Assembly: GCF_963678635.1 (NCBI RefSeq) | Contig: NC_087065.1 | Location: 20,473,623 to 20,537,622, forward strand | DNA length: 64,000 bases | Direction of reading: 5' to 3' | Source of the DNA: Symsagittifera roscoffensis | Taxonomy: Eukaryota; Xenacoelomorpha; Acoela; Convolutidae | Shown here: in pieces, positions 48,367 through 57,309 of the stretch | Numbering within the stretch: the stretch's first letter is position 1 | Layout of the letters: every line of letters starts with the position of its first letter | The notes under the pieces: generated by a model | Seen by the model: the letters and a program-made list of their open reading frames with translations, nothing else | What the model was told of the DNA's origin: nothing | Database searches by the model: none | Program-made: the position numbers and the translations under genes

Positions 48367-49253
48367 TGTAACATTCGCCTAAATACTACACAGCGACGGA
48401 GCGTAGAAAAAGTACTTATTAACGACTGGCAGGCGTCAGTTACCTTAATCCTACTCGTTTTTTACCGTCTCGACCTTGCCAGTTGATTTTCTGGTCTGTT
48501 TAGGGCTAAGTAAAAAGTTACTATTTTTAGGCCATCAGTCAAACGACTTTCGATCAGCTATCGTTTACATGCGAACACAACCACTTAGCTGAGTCTCGGA
48601 TCCTCAGACTACGTAATTTTTATTAAAAACACGGCTCGAATACCCTATTTTAATATGTTTTTGTGTGACAGTTCTATATTAAATCCATTGGAGATGGATT
48701 GACCCTTTCCTCTTTCTAGCTACTCATATTCTAAAATATCAAATAATACCGGTGTTAATTCAAAGTTCTATGGCATCAGAGTAGCTAAAAAGTTAGTTTT
48801 TTGCAGTCCTTCAACATACAACAGTCTCTGGGGGACCAAGCCTCCGCTCCCGTAATCTTCTCGAGATAACGTTCTTATCTCTCCCAATTTGTGGCACGGG
48901 AGGGTTCCGCGGAAAATTCCTTCCCCACTGAAGCTTCCTTTTCCACTAGTTTCCACTGCTAGGGATCTTATCGTGTGTTATTGCCACGATGAGAGGCTCC
49001 GTTTTTTTTGTATTCCCGTACGACGGTTTTCCACTATATTTGTCTTTGTTCTGTTTTTTTCGTTCTTCTTAGTCAAAATGGCTGTCTTTTTTGTATTTCT
49101 GATAAATATTCACTCTTCGATCGAAATTTTAAATATAAAAATTCCAGAATATTTCTACCCTCCCTCGCAGCACTTTTTTGTTACTAAGGCCTTTAGTCGT
49201 CTTTTTCTGTCCCGCCGGAAGGTCGCGCTGTGCCAATCTGGCAGAATGGCACA
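48367..49253 (-). repeat. 5' LTR of copy B (887 bp)
   Basis: Same ends as the 3' LTR (TGTGCCATTCTGCC and GAATGTTACA). It differs from it by a few percent and by indels. It keeps a block around CTTATCGTGTGTTATTGCCACG also present in copy C. Confidence 0.92.
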
Positions 49254-49472
49254 TTATTGAAAACTCCTCGAGCTAGACTTAATTACCCCAAAGTAATTCT
49301 AGAGTTGCTTTACAATTTAGTTATTCGATTCTAGAGGTCGTGTCGGTACGTGAGTACCCAATTTAAAATTCTTGAGTGTTTTTTATCTTGAGCTAAAGTG
49401 ATTTTTTAGGTTGATCCATCTGAAATGGATCAAAAGTCCACTGTCCAATACAAAACTGACGGTATACTTACG
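49254..49472 (+). repeat. 3' LTR of copy A, second part
   Basis: Resumes exactly where the LTR was cut at 23337: CTCGAGCTAGACTTAATTACC, GATTCTAGAGGTCGTGTCGG and GGTTGATCCATCTGAAATGG match 1937-2130. It ends in the target duplication of the nested PLE. Confidence 0.88.
49459..49472. repeat. Left target-site duplication of nested PLE
   Basis: acggtatacttacg, repeated exactly at 50229-50242. A 14-bp duplication is within the usual PLE range. Confidence 0.88.
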
Positions 49473-50228
49473 TGACAGATTATCTTCTTAAAATCAAGGA
49501 AAACCAGGACACGACCACACAAGAAACATCCAATTCAATAAAGCCTGAAAGTATCGAGAAACCAGTTATCCGGCTCCAGTATCGAATAAAAGTACCTGAT
49601 ATTTTCGCGAAAAGGCTGCAAAACTGTGGTATTTCTACAATATTCACGACCCGCAAACTCAGAACCTGTCTTCTCACTTTGAAAACAGATTTCCCTAGGT
49701 ATTTGACGAGTAGGGTGGTTTATGAGATATATTGTCCAGGATGCAATTCCTGCTATGTTGGACAGACCGTCCGACACCTGATCACCGGAAAAATTGAACA
49801 CCTTAGGGACTCTGCCCCGGTGGGTAGTCATCTAAAGGAATGCGGAGCAGACAAGGCTGCAGTTGAGGCGAGAATTTTAGACAGATGCTTAGACACGAAT
49901 AAACTTTTGACCTTAGAAGCGCTTTATATTTCGAGGAGAAGACCTGCCTTCAACACGCGCGAGGAATACCGGCAGCGGTACCTCACAGTCAAGTTGTGAG
50001 GTTTTTCAAGTCCGTTTGCTTTAGTCACATGACTAACTCGGGTCTTAACTGACGCTATTTTTAGTTTTTAATGTTAGTTTTTATACATTATTTGTAATTT
50101 CTACACATCCATTTGCATTCCGGTTTTACAGGTGCTTTGTTTTTTAGATTTTTTAGATTGGCTGATGATGACTTTTATGTCGAAAACGTTTCTGGAATAT
50201 ATTTTACATTGATCCTCCCTTTCTTACC
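49473..50228 (+). mobile_element. 5'-truncated Penelope-like element in the A LTR
   Basis: Only the end of the PLE coding region and its 3' tail are present. The endonuclease reading frame (49473-49999) shows IFTTRKLRTCLLTLK, RVVYEIYCPGCNSCYVGQTVRHL, EHLRDSAPVGSHLKEC and LLTLEALYISRRRPAFNTREEYR, a GIY-YIG nuclease with the CxxC insert usual in PLEs. The frame opens on GTG and has no ATG start, as expected for a 5'-truncated copy. The 3' tail holds a hammerhead-like core near 50162-50190. It is flanked by 14-bp direct repeats, so the insertion is a clean event younger than copy A. The frame is intact over what remains. Confidence 0.88.
50162..50190 (+). ncRNA. Hammerhead-ribozyme-like core in PLE tail
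   Basis: CTGATGA, then a small hairpin GAC..GTC, then GAAAACG. These are the conserved C-U-G-A-N-G-A and GAAA boxes around stem II. Hammerhead ribozymes are known in PLE terminal regions. Stem I was not resolved by eye. Confidence 0.4.
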
Positions 50229-50242
50229 ACGGTATACTTACG
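50229..50242. repeat. Right target-site duplication of nested PLE
   Basis: acggtatacttacg, identical to 49459-49472. Confidence 0.88.
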
Positions 50243-50500
50243 GTTCCGATACTTTTTCTAACGGTGTTCGCGTGTTTTAGGTATTTTGAGACCTGAACAT
50301 GGGGGCGCTCTTATTTCTAGAGCTGGGGGGATTTTGGTAGTAGCCTTTAAGCTGTCACACGGGTTGTGGTCTCATGTCGCAAGTGAACCGAACTAGCTCC
50401 GAGTAAAACACAAGAGATAGTGTCCCTGACTTTTGAGCCAATGGTTATAGGGTCTTTTTTTTCTTAGCTCCATATTTGACTTAAGTAGGCGACTGTTACA
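50243..50500 (+). repeat. 3' LTR of copy A, last part
   Basis: Continues the LTR after the PLE. It matches the reverse complement of the D LTR (ACACAAGAGATAGTGTCCCTGAC, then GAGCCAATGGTTAT) and ends GGCGACTGTTACA. Confidence 0.85.
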
Positions 50501-50519
50501 GGTTCCCTAATGTATATAA

Positions 50520-51063
50520 AAAAAAACAAAGATCTTTTTGGCAGTTCGAATTTTTTTAAAAATCTTTTTCACTCAAAATAAAATTGTTTTTCCGGTGAGT
50601 TCATTGAAATATATTTGCACATATCTCTATTTAGAAATAAGCGGTGATATTTGCTCGATTTGAAGACTCGAGATAGTTCAATTTGATAATTTTAATTGGA
50701 ATTGTTTATGGATTCAAAATTAACGTCATCTACACATAAACGGGTTAGAGATGAATTTCGGGAAAACCGCTGGAGCATTTAACGAAAAATAAAGCTGCAA
50801 GAATTGATCCTTGAGGTACTCCACTGGTTACAGGACCTGGATTAGATAAAACATCGCCAACGTTATTTTTTGTGTTCTGTTGATAGAAAACGATACGATA
50901 AGTTTCGATACTTTTCCTCTAATTCCCAGATAAAATAACTTATGTAACAATATTCCATGGTCGACATGATCAAACGCTTTTTTATAATCGATATAGAAAA
51001 CATCATTTCCACAATTTTTTTCCAAGGCAGTAAAAATACGTTCCATGTGTATAAGGAAGATAG
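50520..51063 (-). mobile_element. LINE fragment, reverse transcriptase part (left piece)
   Basis: Minus-strand text reads LIHMERIFTALEKNCGNDVFYIDYKKAFDHVDHGILLHKLFYLGIRGKVSKLIVSFSINRTQKI and then GPVTSGVPQGSILAALFF. F-x-D-x-x-KAFD-x-VDH and SGVPQGS are classic boxes of Jockey/CR1-type LINE reverse transcriptases. The catalytic FADD part is not kept; later text has stops. The piece is cut at its 5' side by the PLE and continues at 55739. It is an old, 3'-decayed relic. Confidence 0.8.
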
Positions 51064-51399
51064 AAGAAATTTTTGCTAAAAAGTAAATTTCAAACGTTTT
51101 CGCAACTATGTGCATCGTCAGGATTTTTACAATAAACTACTCTAAATGACGATAAAACATCAATTTACAAATGTTATTTACAATAAATCACATACAATTT
51201 GGTTCTAAACCATCATGATAAAAAATTAGCCAATCACTTTTGACCTCTAAATTAATATTACGATTAAAATACTTTTAACCTCTAAAATTATTTAAACATT
51301 TTTAATTTAATTTGTCTGGAAGTTTCTGAGTCATAATTTCGATTTAGACATGTACGTTTTGAATAAAAAACCAAAAATAATTTGGGACTAAATTTTCAG
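51064..51399 (-). repeat. PLE pseudo-LTR, 3' copy
   Basis: Nearly identical to 54866-55203 in the same orientation. AT-rich; contains the hammerhead-like core CTGACGA..GAAAACG at 51091-51121 (minus strand). Confidence 0.88.
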
Positions 51400-51860
51400 T
51401 GTTAACTCCCTGCTCCTAAACTCATCGCGCGTGTTCAAGCCCGGTTTCTCTTTCCTGATATGTATTGCCTCTAGTGTTAGCAATTTTGTTTGGTTGTTTG
51501 ACCTATCTATAATTTCCCAACTAAGATCTGCGCTATTTCCCTCAAGTTGGCATTGCTGAAGGTGGATGCCTACCGGTGAGTCTGCTTTCTTATGTTCCTC
51601 AATTCTAGTGGTCAAATGTCGAACAGTTTGTCCGACATAGGTGAAAGTGCATCCACTACATGACAGTTTATAAATCACTCTTGACTTGAGGTCATTAGAA
51701 AATGCTGACTTCAGTGATGGTAAACATGATTGCAGTTTTCTTGTGGTGAAAACCACTTGAACGTTAGTTAATTTTCGTAACCTGTTAGCAAAATATTGGC
51801 TCTGGTTACCTCTATATTGCACCATCAGCATTGGGGCTTCACATCCTTTGGTGATTGAAC
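51388..51860 (-). pseudogene. PLE GIY-YIG endonuclease domain
   Basis: Shows SQYFANRLRKLTNVQVVFTTRKLQSCLPSLK, VIYKLSCSGCTFTYVGQTVRHLTTRIEEHKK, SPVGIHLQQC and LLTLEAIHIRKEKPGLNTRDEFRSRELTLKI. This is the PLE-type GIY-YIG nuclease: the Y..C..C..TYVGQT motif, the R of TRIEEH and the E of LTLEA. It nicks target DNA to start reverse transcription. It ends at the natural stop. The domain itself looks complete; it is joined upstream to the RT by a frame change near 51830. Confidence 0.85.
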
Positions 51861-52350
51861 TGACAAACCCCTGTCACTATCCAGGGGCTTGCCCTTACCC
51901 TCGATGATCTTGCACAAGGCGTCTGAAGCCATCTTTGCGGACCAATTTTCAGGGTACTGATTATTCAGCCATTGCGCCCTATTAGTTTCCATAGCCTTAT
52001 CAAATTGCTCCCTGCTAGATGTACTCCTAAAAACCCTGTGTACAGTGCCTTGGATAACACTACGCTTATACTGAGTTGGGGCGCAGCTTCTATAGTTCAG
52101 TATAGTCCCTGTATCTGTTGGTTTTTGATACCAACTGCAAGTTACACGCCAACACTGCGATACATTTATGTTCAAATCCAGGAACGGCAAATTCCCCTCC
52201 GAATTAGTTTTCTCTAGAGTGAAATGCAAATTTGGATGAAGAGAATTGGCGGCATCGAGAAGACAACTCGGCTCCCCTCTGACTGTTCTAACAATGTCAT
52301 CCACATACCTGAGGAACAATTTCACCTGGGGAGTATCCTTCTCCTTGTTC
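51825..52350 (-). pseudogene. PLE reverse transcriptase: palm box YVDD, thumb and connector
   Basis: Begins KLFLRYVDDIVRTVRGEPSCLLDAANSLHPNLHFTLEKTNSEGNLPFLDLNINV, with the catalytic YVDD and the NLPFLDL block seen in PLEs. It continues with WYQKPTDTGTILNYRSCAPTQYKRSVIQGTVHRVFRSTS and ENWSAKMASDALCKIIEG. PLE reverse transcriptases are related to telomerase. The block order and spacing are normal. Confidence 0.88.
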
Positions 52351-52515
52351 TTAGCTTGGCAGCAGCTTTCACAGTACCAGACTATCTCGGTTATTGATGC
52401 GTATACGTCATCGGATATTTTTCCGCATTTTAGATGATACCAGTTTCGGCAACTCTCGCATTCAACCCCCTTTATCTATATGTGACTTTCCTGCTGCAAC
52501 ATGGGCGCAAGCCGT
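52350..52515 (-). pseudogene. PHD-like zinc finger inserted in the PLE reverse transcriptase
   Basis: Between the GASLAVILANLWLKEYEFAL block and the YVDD block, the minus strand reads RPCCSRKVTYR, then KGVECESCRNWYHLKCGKISDDVY and IVWYCESCCQ. The spacing C-C, C-x2-C, W-Y-H-x2-C, W-Y-C-x2-C is that of a PHD finger (C4HC3), a fold that often reads histone H3 tails. It lies about 25 residues ahead of YVDD, inside the catalytic domain. A stop in the middle of the finger breaks the frame in this copy, and the first cysteine of the usual pattern is an Arg. How PLEs of this kind use the finger is not known to me; chromatin targeting is an inference. Confidence 0.65.
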
Positions 52516-53160
52516 TTCTGTCATTAATTTGCTGTACCCCCGTTCCCACCGGTATTTGTTGTCGTAGAGCAAATTCGTATTCTTTCAGCCATAAGTTTGC
52601 CAGAATTACAGCGAGGGACGCGCCCATTGCTAAACCATCAACTTGTACATACCATGAATCATTACACTTGAAATATACTTTGCTGATCGCCATATTCAAA
52701 AGCCTTTTCATGGTTGCTCTTTGAATTTCAGGAGGAGACTCCTGGCTGTACAGCTTCTGTAAAGCAATTTTAATTGCCTCCTTCAGGGGAACGTTGGTGT
52801 ACAAACTTTTCACATCAAGAGATATTATGGTTTCATCCGGATCTAGAGCAATTTTTTCTATTTTTTCTCTTGCCTCTTTAGTATTGGTTTCTATATTTGC
52901 TCCATCGATGTTGTCAAAAAACTTTGCAAGCATTTTGTTAAGATTCTCATACGAGCTGCCGGGAAGTGATAGTACAGGTCGTACCTTAGCTAGACCGTAC
53001 AAACGGGCGGGTTGCCCCCCTGTTGATCTCATCTTAGAATATAAATTATCACTTATCTCGTCTCTTTTGTTCATGGCTAGTAATTCTTTGTTAAGTTCCT
53101 TCTCAATTTTCAGTATCACCTCATCAGTGGTTGCATCTTTTTTCACAAACTGAGCAAATT
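52515..53160 (-). pseudogene. PLE reverse transcriptase: fingers and first palm blocks
   Basis: Blocks: KMRSTGGQPARLYGLAKVRPVLSLPGSSYENLNKMLAKFF, DETIISLDVKSLYTNVPLKEAI (first catalytic Asp in SLDVKSLYTNVP), YFKCNDSWYVQVDGLAMGASLAVILANLWLKEYE (the GLAMGASL block). These are typical PLE RT boxes 1 to 5. The frame from the N-terminal part is broken by a stop just upstream (about 53155). The open frame as computed starts on GTG, not a real start. Confidence 0.85.
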
Positions 53161-53985
53161 ACAACAAGGATTCCAGCTTTGATTCATATGTTTGTTTCCT
53201 CATTATGCAAAAACCAACTCCCTTATCAAAAGGCACAGCCAGCAACCCATTATCTTTGAGATATTTCCTCGTTTTTTCAACGGCTTTGTCTCTTGGGGTT
53301 TGCCGTACGTTTTTTGCATATGCCTTTGCCGCGGCTTCTATTTCACATAACGTTTCACCAGATGTTTTTTGATTTTTCAATTGTGAGAGGAAAATGTCTA
53401 TATCCGCCAAAAATGTGTTTCGTTAAATTTGTCTCTAATTGGATGCTTGGGGCCCATTGATAGCACTTCATATACCCATTCAGGCAGTTCAATATTATCA
53501 AGTACCTTAACTGATCGCTCATTTCTCCCCCCAAGAGGTTTATCTTGTCTCTCGGACAGTTTTTCTAACTTTTTTCTATGGTTTTCTGATGTTGTCTTTA
53601 AGCTTGCCTCAACTTGACGCCTCGCGAATCGGAAAATGGATGCGCACCACTGTTTGTCAATTTGTTTTTGCACCAGTGATCTTGCTTTCCTTAGCATCTC
53701 CTCGTACCTTTTCCTATCCTCATTTGCCCTAGAAATTTCAGTCCTTAGTAGTTTCAATTGAAAATTATGCACATCTTGGTCCGAAAAAAACCCGTTCTCG
53801 GGGACCCTAAACTTCAAAAAGTCCGGTATTAGATCGTTTTTCAGACATTTTCTCAGAAACTTCAGTCTATGTACAGATACTTGAACTTTTTTAAAGAATT
53901 TTAAATAGTCTAACACAATTTTCCAAGTTAGTTTTCTTTTTAAAATTTTTCTGAGACAAACAGCAGGCAAAAGTACTGTGGTCAT
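53160..53985 (-). pseudogene. PLE RT protein: N-terminal domain
   Basis: Basic, helical region preceding the RT core: KKVQVSVHRLKFLRKCLKNDLIPDFLKFRVPENGFFSDQDVHNFQLKLLRTEIS, then EKLSERQDK, LPEWVYEVLSMGPKHPIRDKFNETHF. A shift near 53400 leads to LADIDIFLSQLKNQK and KGVGFCIMRKQTYESKL. The text LxMGPKHPIRxKFNETHFLADID is characteristic for the region ahead of PLE RT cores. Start not certain. Confidence 0.75.
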
Positions 53986-54047
53986 TGTTTTTCAGGCCAC
54001 GAGTAATGAAACTCACAAGGCACAAAGCAAAACAAATCACACTCTTC

Positions 54048-54687
54048 TCACCCCTGTCTTTGAAGCGCAGACACTTCCTCTGCCTTCAGCTTCTGCTCAC
54101 GTCTTGCTTTCGCCTTCCTCCTTGTCTGTGATGGTCTCTGTTGTTTGCCCCTGATATTGCCAATCAGCTCTGACAGCCTTTCTTTGTGTGCCACTACCAA
54201 TCGCAGAGATTTCAGCTCCAAATCAGCACTCTGGTGCAGCTTCAAATATTCCATGAGCTGCTCCGGGTCGTTTTGCTTGCTCTTGGAGAGTAGCCGTTTT
54301 GTAGCTGGAATAATGAGCACCCCTGTGCCGAGAAGTTGACTAAACAAGTCGGGCGTTCCTTCCCTTCTGCAATGAACGATCGCCAATATCTGCTGCTTCT
54401 TCGACTTCAAATAGTTTGTCAGCTCCTCGACACCGGCTGGGCGATAGTTGTTTTTTTCTGTGGCTGCTAATGGTGTTGTTCACCACGTCGTGCCACACAA
54501 CCACTTTTTTCTCCCTCAGTGGACTGTCTTCCAGTAGTCGTCGGAGGTTCTTTCCTTGGTTCAGCAAGTTTTTATTAAGGGATAGGCCAGGAATTGCTGT
54601 AACAAGGCTCTCGTATTGCTTTTTCTCACCTGTGTTAAGGGTGTTGATGCTGTGGAACAGGGAACTAGCTGCTACAATATGAAACAT
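54048..54687 (-). pseudogene. PLE upstream open frame
   Basis: Two overlapping frames read FHIVAASSLFHSINTLNTGEKKQYESLVTAIPGLSL, LREKKVVVWHDVVNNTISSHRKK and then QQILAIVHCRREGTPDLFSQLLGTGVLIIPATKRLLS, with a basic C-terminal end (QTRRKAKARREQKLKAEE). It lies upstream of the RT protein in the same orientation, and a decayed equivalent precedes the older PLE at 60120-60360, so it belongs to the element. WHDVVNNTIS looks like a conserved motif; I cannot name the fold. Confidence 0.55.
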
Positions 54688-54865
54688 TTCGGTAACTCAA
54701 ATAAAAATCGGCCATATTTTACGTATCGATAAAAAAAACACTATAAAAAGTCTCTATACATTGATGAAAATCATTTAAAATTTTTATACTGGCCCTTTAA
54801 TGGGAAAACAGTTGGAATTTCAAGCTCTGCGCTTTTTGGTTTATCAGGTATTTACAAGTAAAATT

Positions 54866-55203
54866 GAAGAAATTTTTGCTAAAAAAGGAAATTTCAAACG
54901 TTTTCGCAACTATGTGCATCGTCAGGGTTTTTACAATAAACTACTCTAAATGACGATAAAACATCAATTTACGAATGTTATTTACAATAAATCACATACA
55001 ATTTGGTTCTAAACCATCATGATAAAAAATTAGCCAAGCACAGTTGACCTCTAAATTACTATTAAGATTAAAATACTTTTAACCTCTAAAATTAATTAAA
55101 CATTTTTAAATTAATTTGTCTGGAAGTTTCTGAGTCATAATTTCGATTTAGACATGTACGTTTTGAATAAAAAACCAAAAATATTTAGGGACTAAATTTT
55201 CAG
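54866..55203 (-). repeat. PLE pseudo-LTR, 5' copy
   Basis: Direct repeat of 51064-51399. Hammerhead-like core at 54895-54925 (minus strand). It joins directly to the inverted endonuclease fragment. Confidence 0.88.
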
Positions 55204-55731
55204 TAAACTGCAATCACCAAAAGATGTGAAGCCCCCAATGCTGATGGTGCAATTAGGAGGTAACCAGAGCCAATATTTTGCTAACAGGTTACGAAAATTA
55301 ACTAACGTTCAAGTGGTTTTCACCACAAGAAAACTGCAATCATGTTTACCATCACTGAAGTCAGCATTTTCTAATGACCTCAAGTCAAGAGTGGTTTATA
55401 AACTGTCATGTAGTGGATGCACTTCCACCTATGTCGGACAAACTGTTCGACATTTGACCACTAGAATTGAGGAACATAAGAAAGCAGACTCACCGGTAGG
55501 CATCCACCTTCAGCAATGCCAACTTGAGGGAAATAGCGCAGATCTTAGTTGGGAAATTATAGATAGGTCAAACAACCAAACAAAATTGCTAACACTAGAG
55601 GCATTACGTATCAGGAAAGAGAAACCGGGCTTGAACACGCGCGATGAGTTCAGGAGCAGGGAGTTAACACTGAAAATTTAGTCCCAAAATATTTTTGGTT
55701 TTTTATTGAAAACGTACATGTCTAAATAAGA
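55204..55731 (+). mobile_element. Inverted PLE fragment with GIY-YIG endonuclease
   Basis: Plus-strand copy of the end of the PLE: 151 open residues (55226-55681) nearly identical to the minus-strand endonuclease at 51388-51831, then part of the 3' tail up to ACATGTCTAAAT. Because it lies inside the same target duplication as the main PLE, it is part of the same insertion event. Inverted truncated partner copies are known for Penelope elements. Confidence 0.88.
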
Positions 55732-55738
55732 AAGATAG

Positions 55739-56190
55739 CATTTGAAAGAGAGGAGGATCCATGTAATAGAAAGAATCGCTTTTTTCTGAAACCGTATTCG
55801 GAAAATGAAAAGTATGTTTGCAGGTGTGCATATGGAGCAGGGTAGAAGGGATACTTCACATTACTTTTCTACTTTACTTTTTTCGCCCTTTTCAAGGGTT
55901 GGACTGACTTACATAATTGTGCGATTTTTGCTTTAATTTTAACTTTTAGAAAATGAATTACTGATGGCTTTATTAGAATTCTTTTATACAATTACAGTAA
56001 TCACGTCTGTGCCGGCAACTTTTGTGATGTCCAGTCCCAAGCATATTGTTTCAATAGTGTGTTCTGATATGTAGAAAGCAAGGATTTCTGGTAAATTAGG
56101 ATAGTCCTTTTGTAAAGTAAATGTTGAAGCGCAAAAAAAAATAGTAATGAAAAAATTGGAAAACAATTCAAGTTGCATTGAGGGATCATT
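55739..56190 (-). mobile_element. LINE fragment (right piece)
   Basis: The minus strand reads FSFSEYGFRKKRFFLLHGSSSLSNAIF and then joins, across the PLE insertion, to LIHMERIFTALE in the left piece: the usual YGFR..K.ST..A block of LINE RTs. Further upstream, LGLDITKVAGTDVITVIV (56000-56060) resembles the LDxxKAxGPDGIS block of the same polymerases, with intervening sequence lost. It shows that one LINE was split. Confidence 0.65.
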
Positions 56191-56506
56191 TGCTTGTTTT
56201 GTTTTAGATAAACAGAAGAAGGTATCCTATTTAGTTTGAAGGACCAAAAATATCTAAATTAATAATTTGTTTAATTGTTTAATTGTTCAATAGTGTGTTC
56301 TGATATGTAGAAAGCAAGCATTTCTGGTAAATTAGGATAGTCCTTTTGTAAAGTAAATGTTGAAGAGCAAAAAAAAATAGTAATGAAAAAATTGGAAAAC
56401 AATTCAAGTTGCATTGAGGGATCATTTGCTTGTTTTGTTTTAGATAAACAGAAGAAGGTATCCTATTTAGTTTGAAGGACCAAAAATATCTAAATTAATA
56501 ATTTGT
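56052..56506. repeat. 236-bp tandem duplication
   Basis: 56052-56270 recurs at 56288-56506 with a 236-bp step and only a couple of differences. Part of it belongs to the LINE remnant. Recent local duplication. Confidence 0.9.
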
Positions 56507-57300
56507 AGATCGTTTTTTAGCTAGGTTGCTTTCAGGTTCGGTTTGGTCTTCTCAATAATCTTTAAACATTGGTTCTGTAGCAACGATATTATGTTTAAGT
56601 CCACACCTTGTTTAATTTAGGCATTTTGAAGTTTTTCAATTTAATTGATGTGGCCGGTTTGATCCATAGTGCTAAAGACGACCGATGGGCTGTTCTGATT
56701 CACTAATAGTTTCGAATACCCATGACTAACATTGGTCTAAGAGGAAATTTGCATTGACATTTGCATTCCAAAAAACAAGTTGAAACGTTCTAGCGTACAC
56801 CTTTGATGAATCAAAATTTTTCGAATTGGATTTTCAAAATGCCTCAACAATCCTCAACTGGAATCTTCCAGGCAAAAAACTCCTGAAAATTGTTCATCAT
56901 TTTCAGTTCTATTATGTTTTCTTGCTCGCAAAAATGCGCAGCGCCAGAATTAGTCTACATTTGTAACGAAGAACAAAAATTTACCCTAATTGACGAAATT
57001 TTCATATCAGAACTTTATTATCTAATAACAATTGAGTGGCAATCTTCAGAAACTCTGACACATCAGCAAAAAGTCGAACTTTTGAAAAACCATGTCAGTG
57101 AAACGATAATTAACTTTAAAATGGTGAAATTTGTAAAGACATTGTTTCCAAGCTTGGATGTTTGTTTGAGAAGAAAAATGGAAGCGATGCTGATGAAGTA
57201 AAGAAACCTTGTATCAACTAAACAAAGTCAACGGCTTTTTTTGCCGAATTTTAAGTGGAAATGAATGTAAGGATGTAGGTTTTAATATCAATGTCAAGCC
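56507..57300. other. Unassigned stretch with one small open frame
   Basis: AT-rich. The open frame at 56890-57201 (103 codons, plus strand) gives a protein with CSQKCAAPELVYICNEEQKF and FKMVKFVKTLFPSLDVC. I do not recognise it; the compositional quality is better than random AT-rich text, so a transposon or host relic is possible. Nothing else seen. Confidence 0.3.
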
Positions 57301-57309
57301 ACCCGGAAC

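Larger units (their letters stand above)
23338..49253 (-). mobile_element. Copy B: giant Ty3/gypsy-type LTR element (25.9 kb), nested in copy A
   Basis: Read on the minus strand: 5' LTR, primer-binding site, 2.3-kb leader, gag, protease, RT, RNase H, long acidic spacer, integrase with extended C-terminus, macro-like domain, 0.5-kb gap, second polyprotein with SGNH domain, 3' UTR, purine tract, 3' LTR. It splits the 3' LTR of A; flanks read tttttta and ttattga, so at most a 3-bp target duplication is visible. LTRs differ by a few percent plus indels, so it is younger than A. About ten interruptions are visible over the coding parts, and the second polyprotein holds a 4.7-kb tandem duplication. 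Long intact stretches, for instance most of gag, remain. Confidence 0.9.
1611..50500 (+). mobile_element. Copy A: giant Ty3/gypsy-type LTR element, interrupted by copy B and a PLE
   Basis: About 22 kb of its own sequence, with 26 kb of copy B and 0.76 kb of a PLE nested in its 3' LTR. Parts in order: truncated 5' LTR, primer-binding site, leader with minisatellite, protease, reverse transcriptase, RNase H, spacer, integrase, macro-like domain, a gap of 0.5 kb, an 11-kb second coding block with an SGNH domain, and the 3' LTR. No gag is recognisable in its leader. Family assignment rests on the pol order PR-RT-RH-IN and the sequence style of RT and integrase. It looks old: the two LTRs differ by roughly one base in ten by eye, and the coding parts carry tens of interruptions. 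Confidence 0.85.
51064..55738 (-). mobile_element. Penelope-like element with pseudo-LTRs and an inverted endonuclease fragment
   Basis: Minus-strand PLE of about 4.1 kb plus an inverted 0.53-kb fragment. From its 5' end: pseudo-LTR (54866-55203), upstream ORF (54048-54687), RT protein N-terminal domain and fingers (to about 53160), RT core, PHD-like insert, RT palm with YVDD, GIY-YIG endonuclease, and a second pseudo-LTR (51064-51399). The inverted fragment (55204-55731, plus strand) repeats the endonuclease and part of the tail. The whole unit is flanked by AAGATAG (51057-51063 and 55732-55738) inside a LINE frame that resumes cleanly on the other side, so it integrated as one unit. The main frame has a few shifts and stops. 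Confidence 0.85.

Noticed and set aside
49472-49999. Stand-alone GIY-YIG nuclease gene
   Set aside because: The frame opens on GTG at a target-site duplication and lacks its own start; it is the tail of a truncated PLE.
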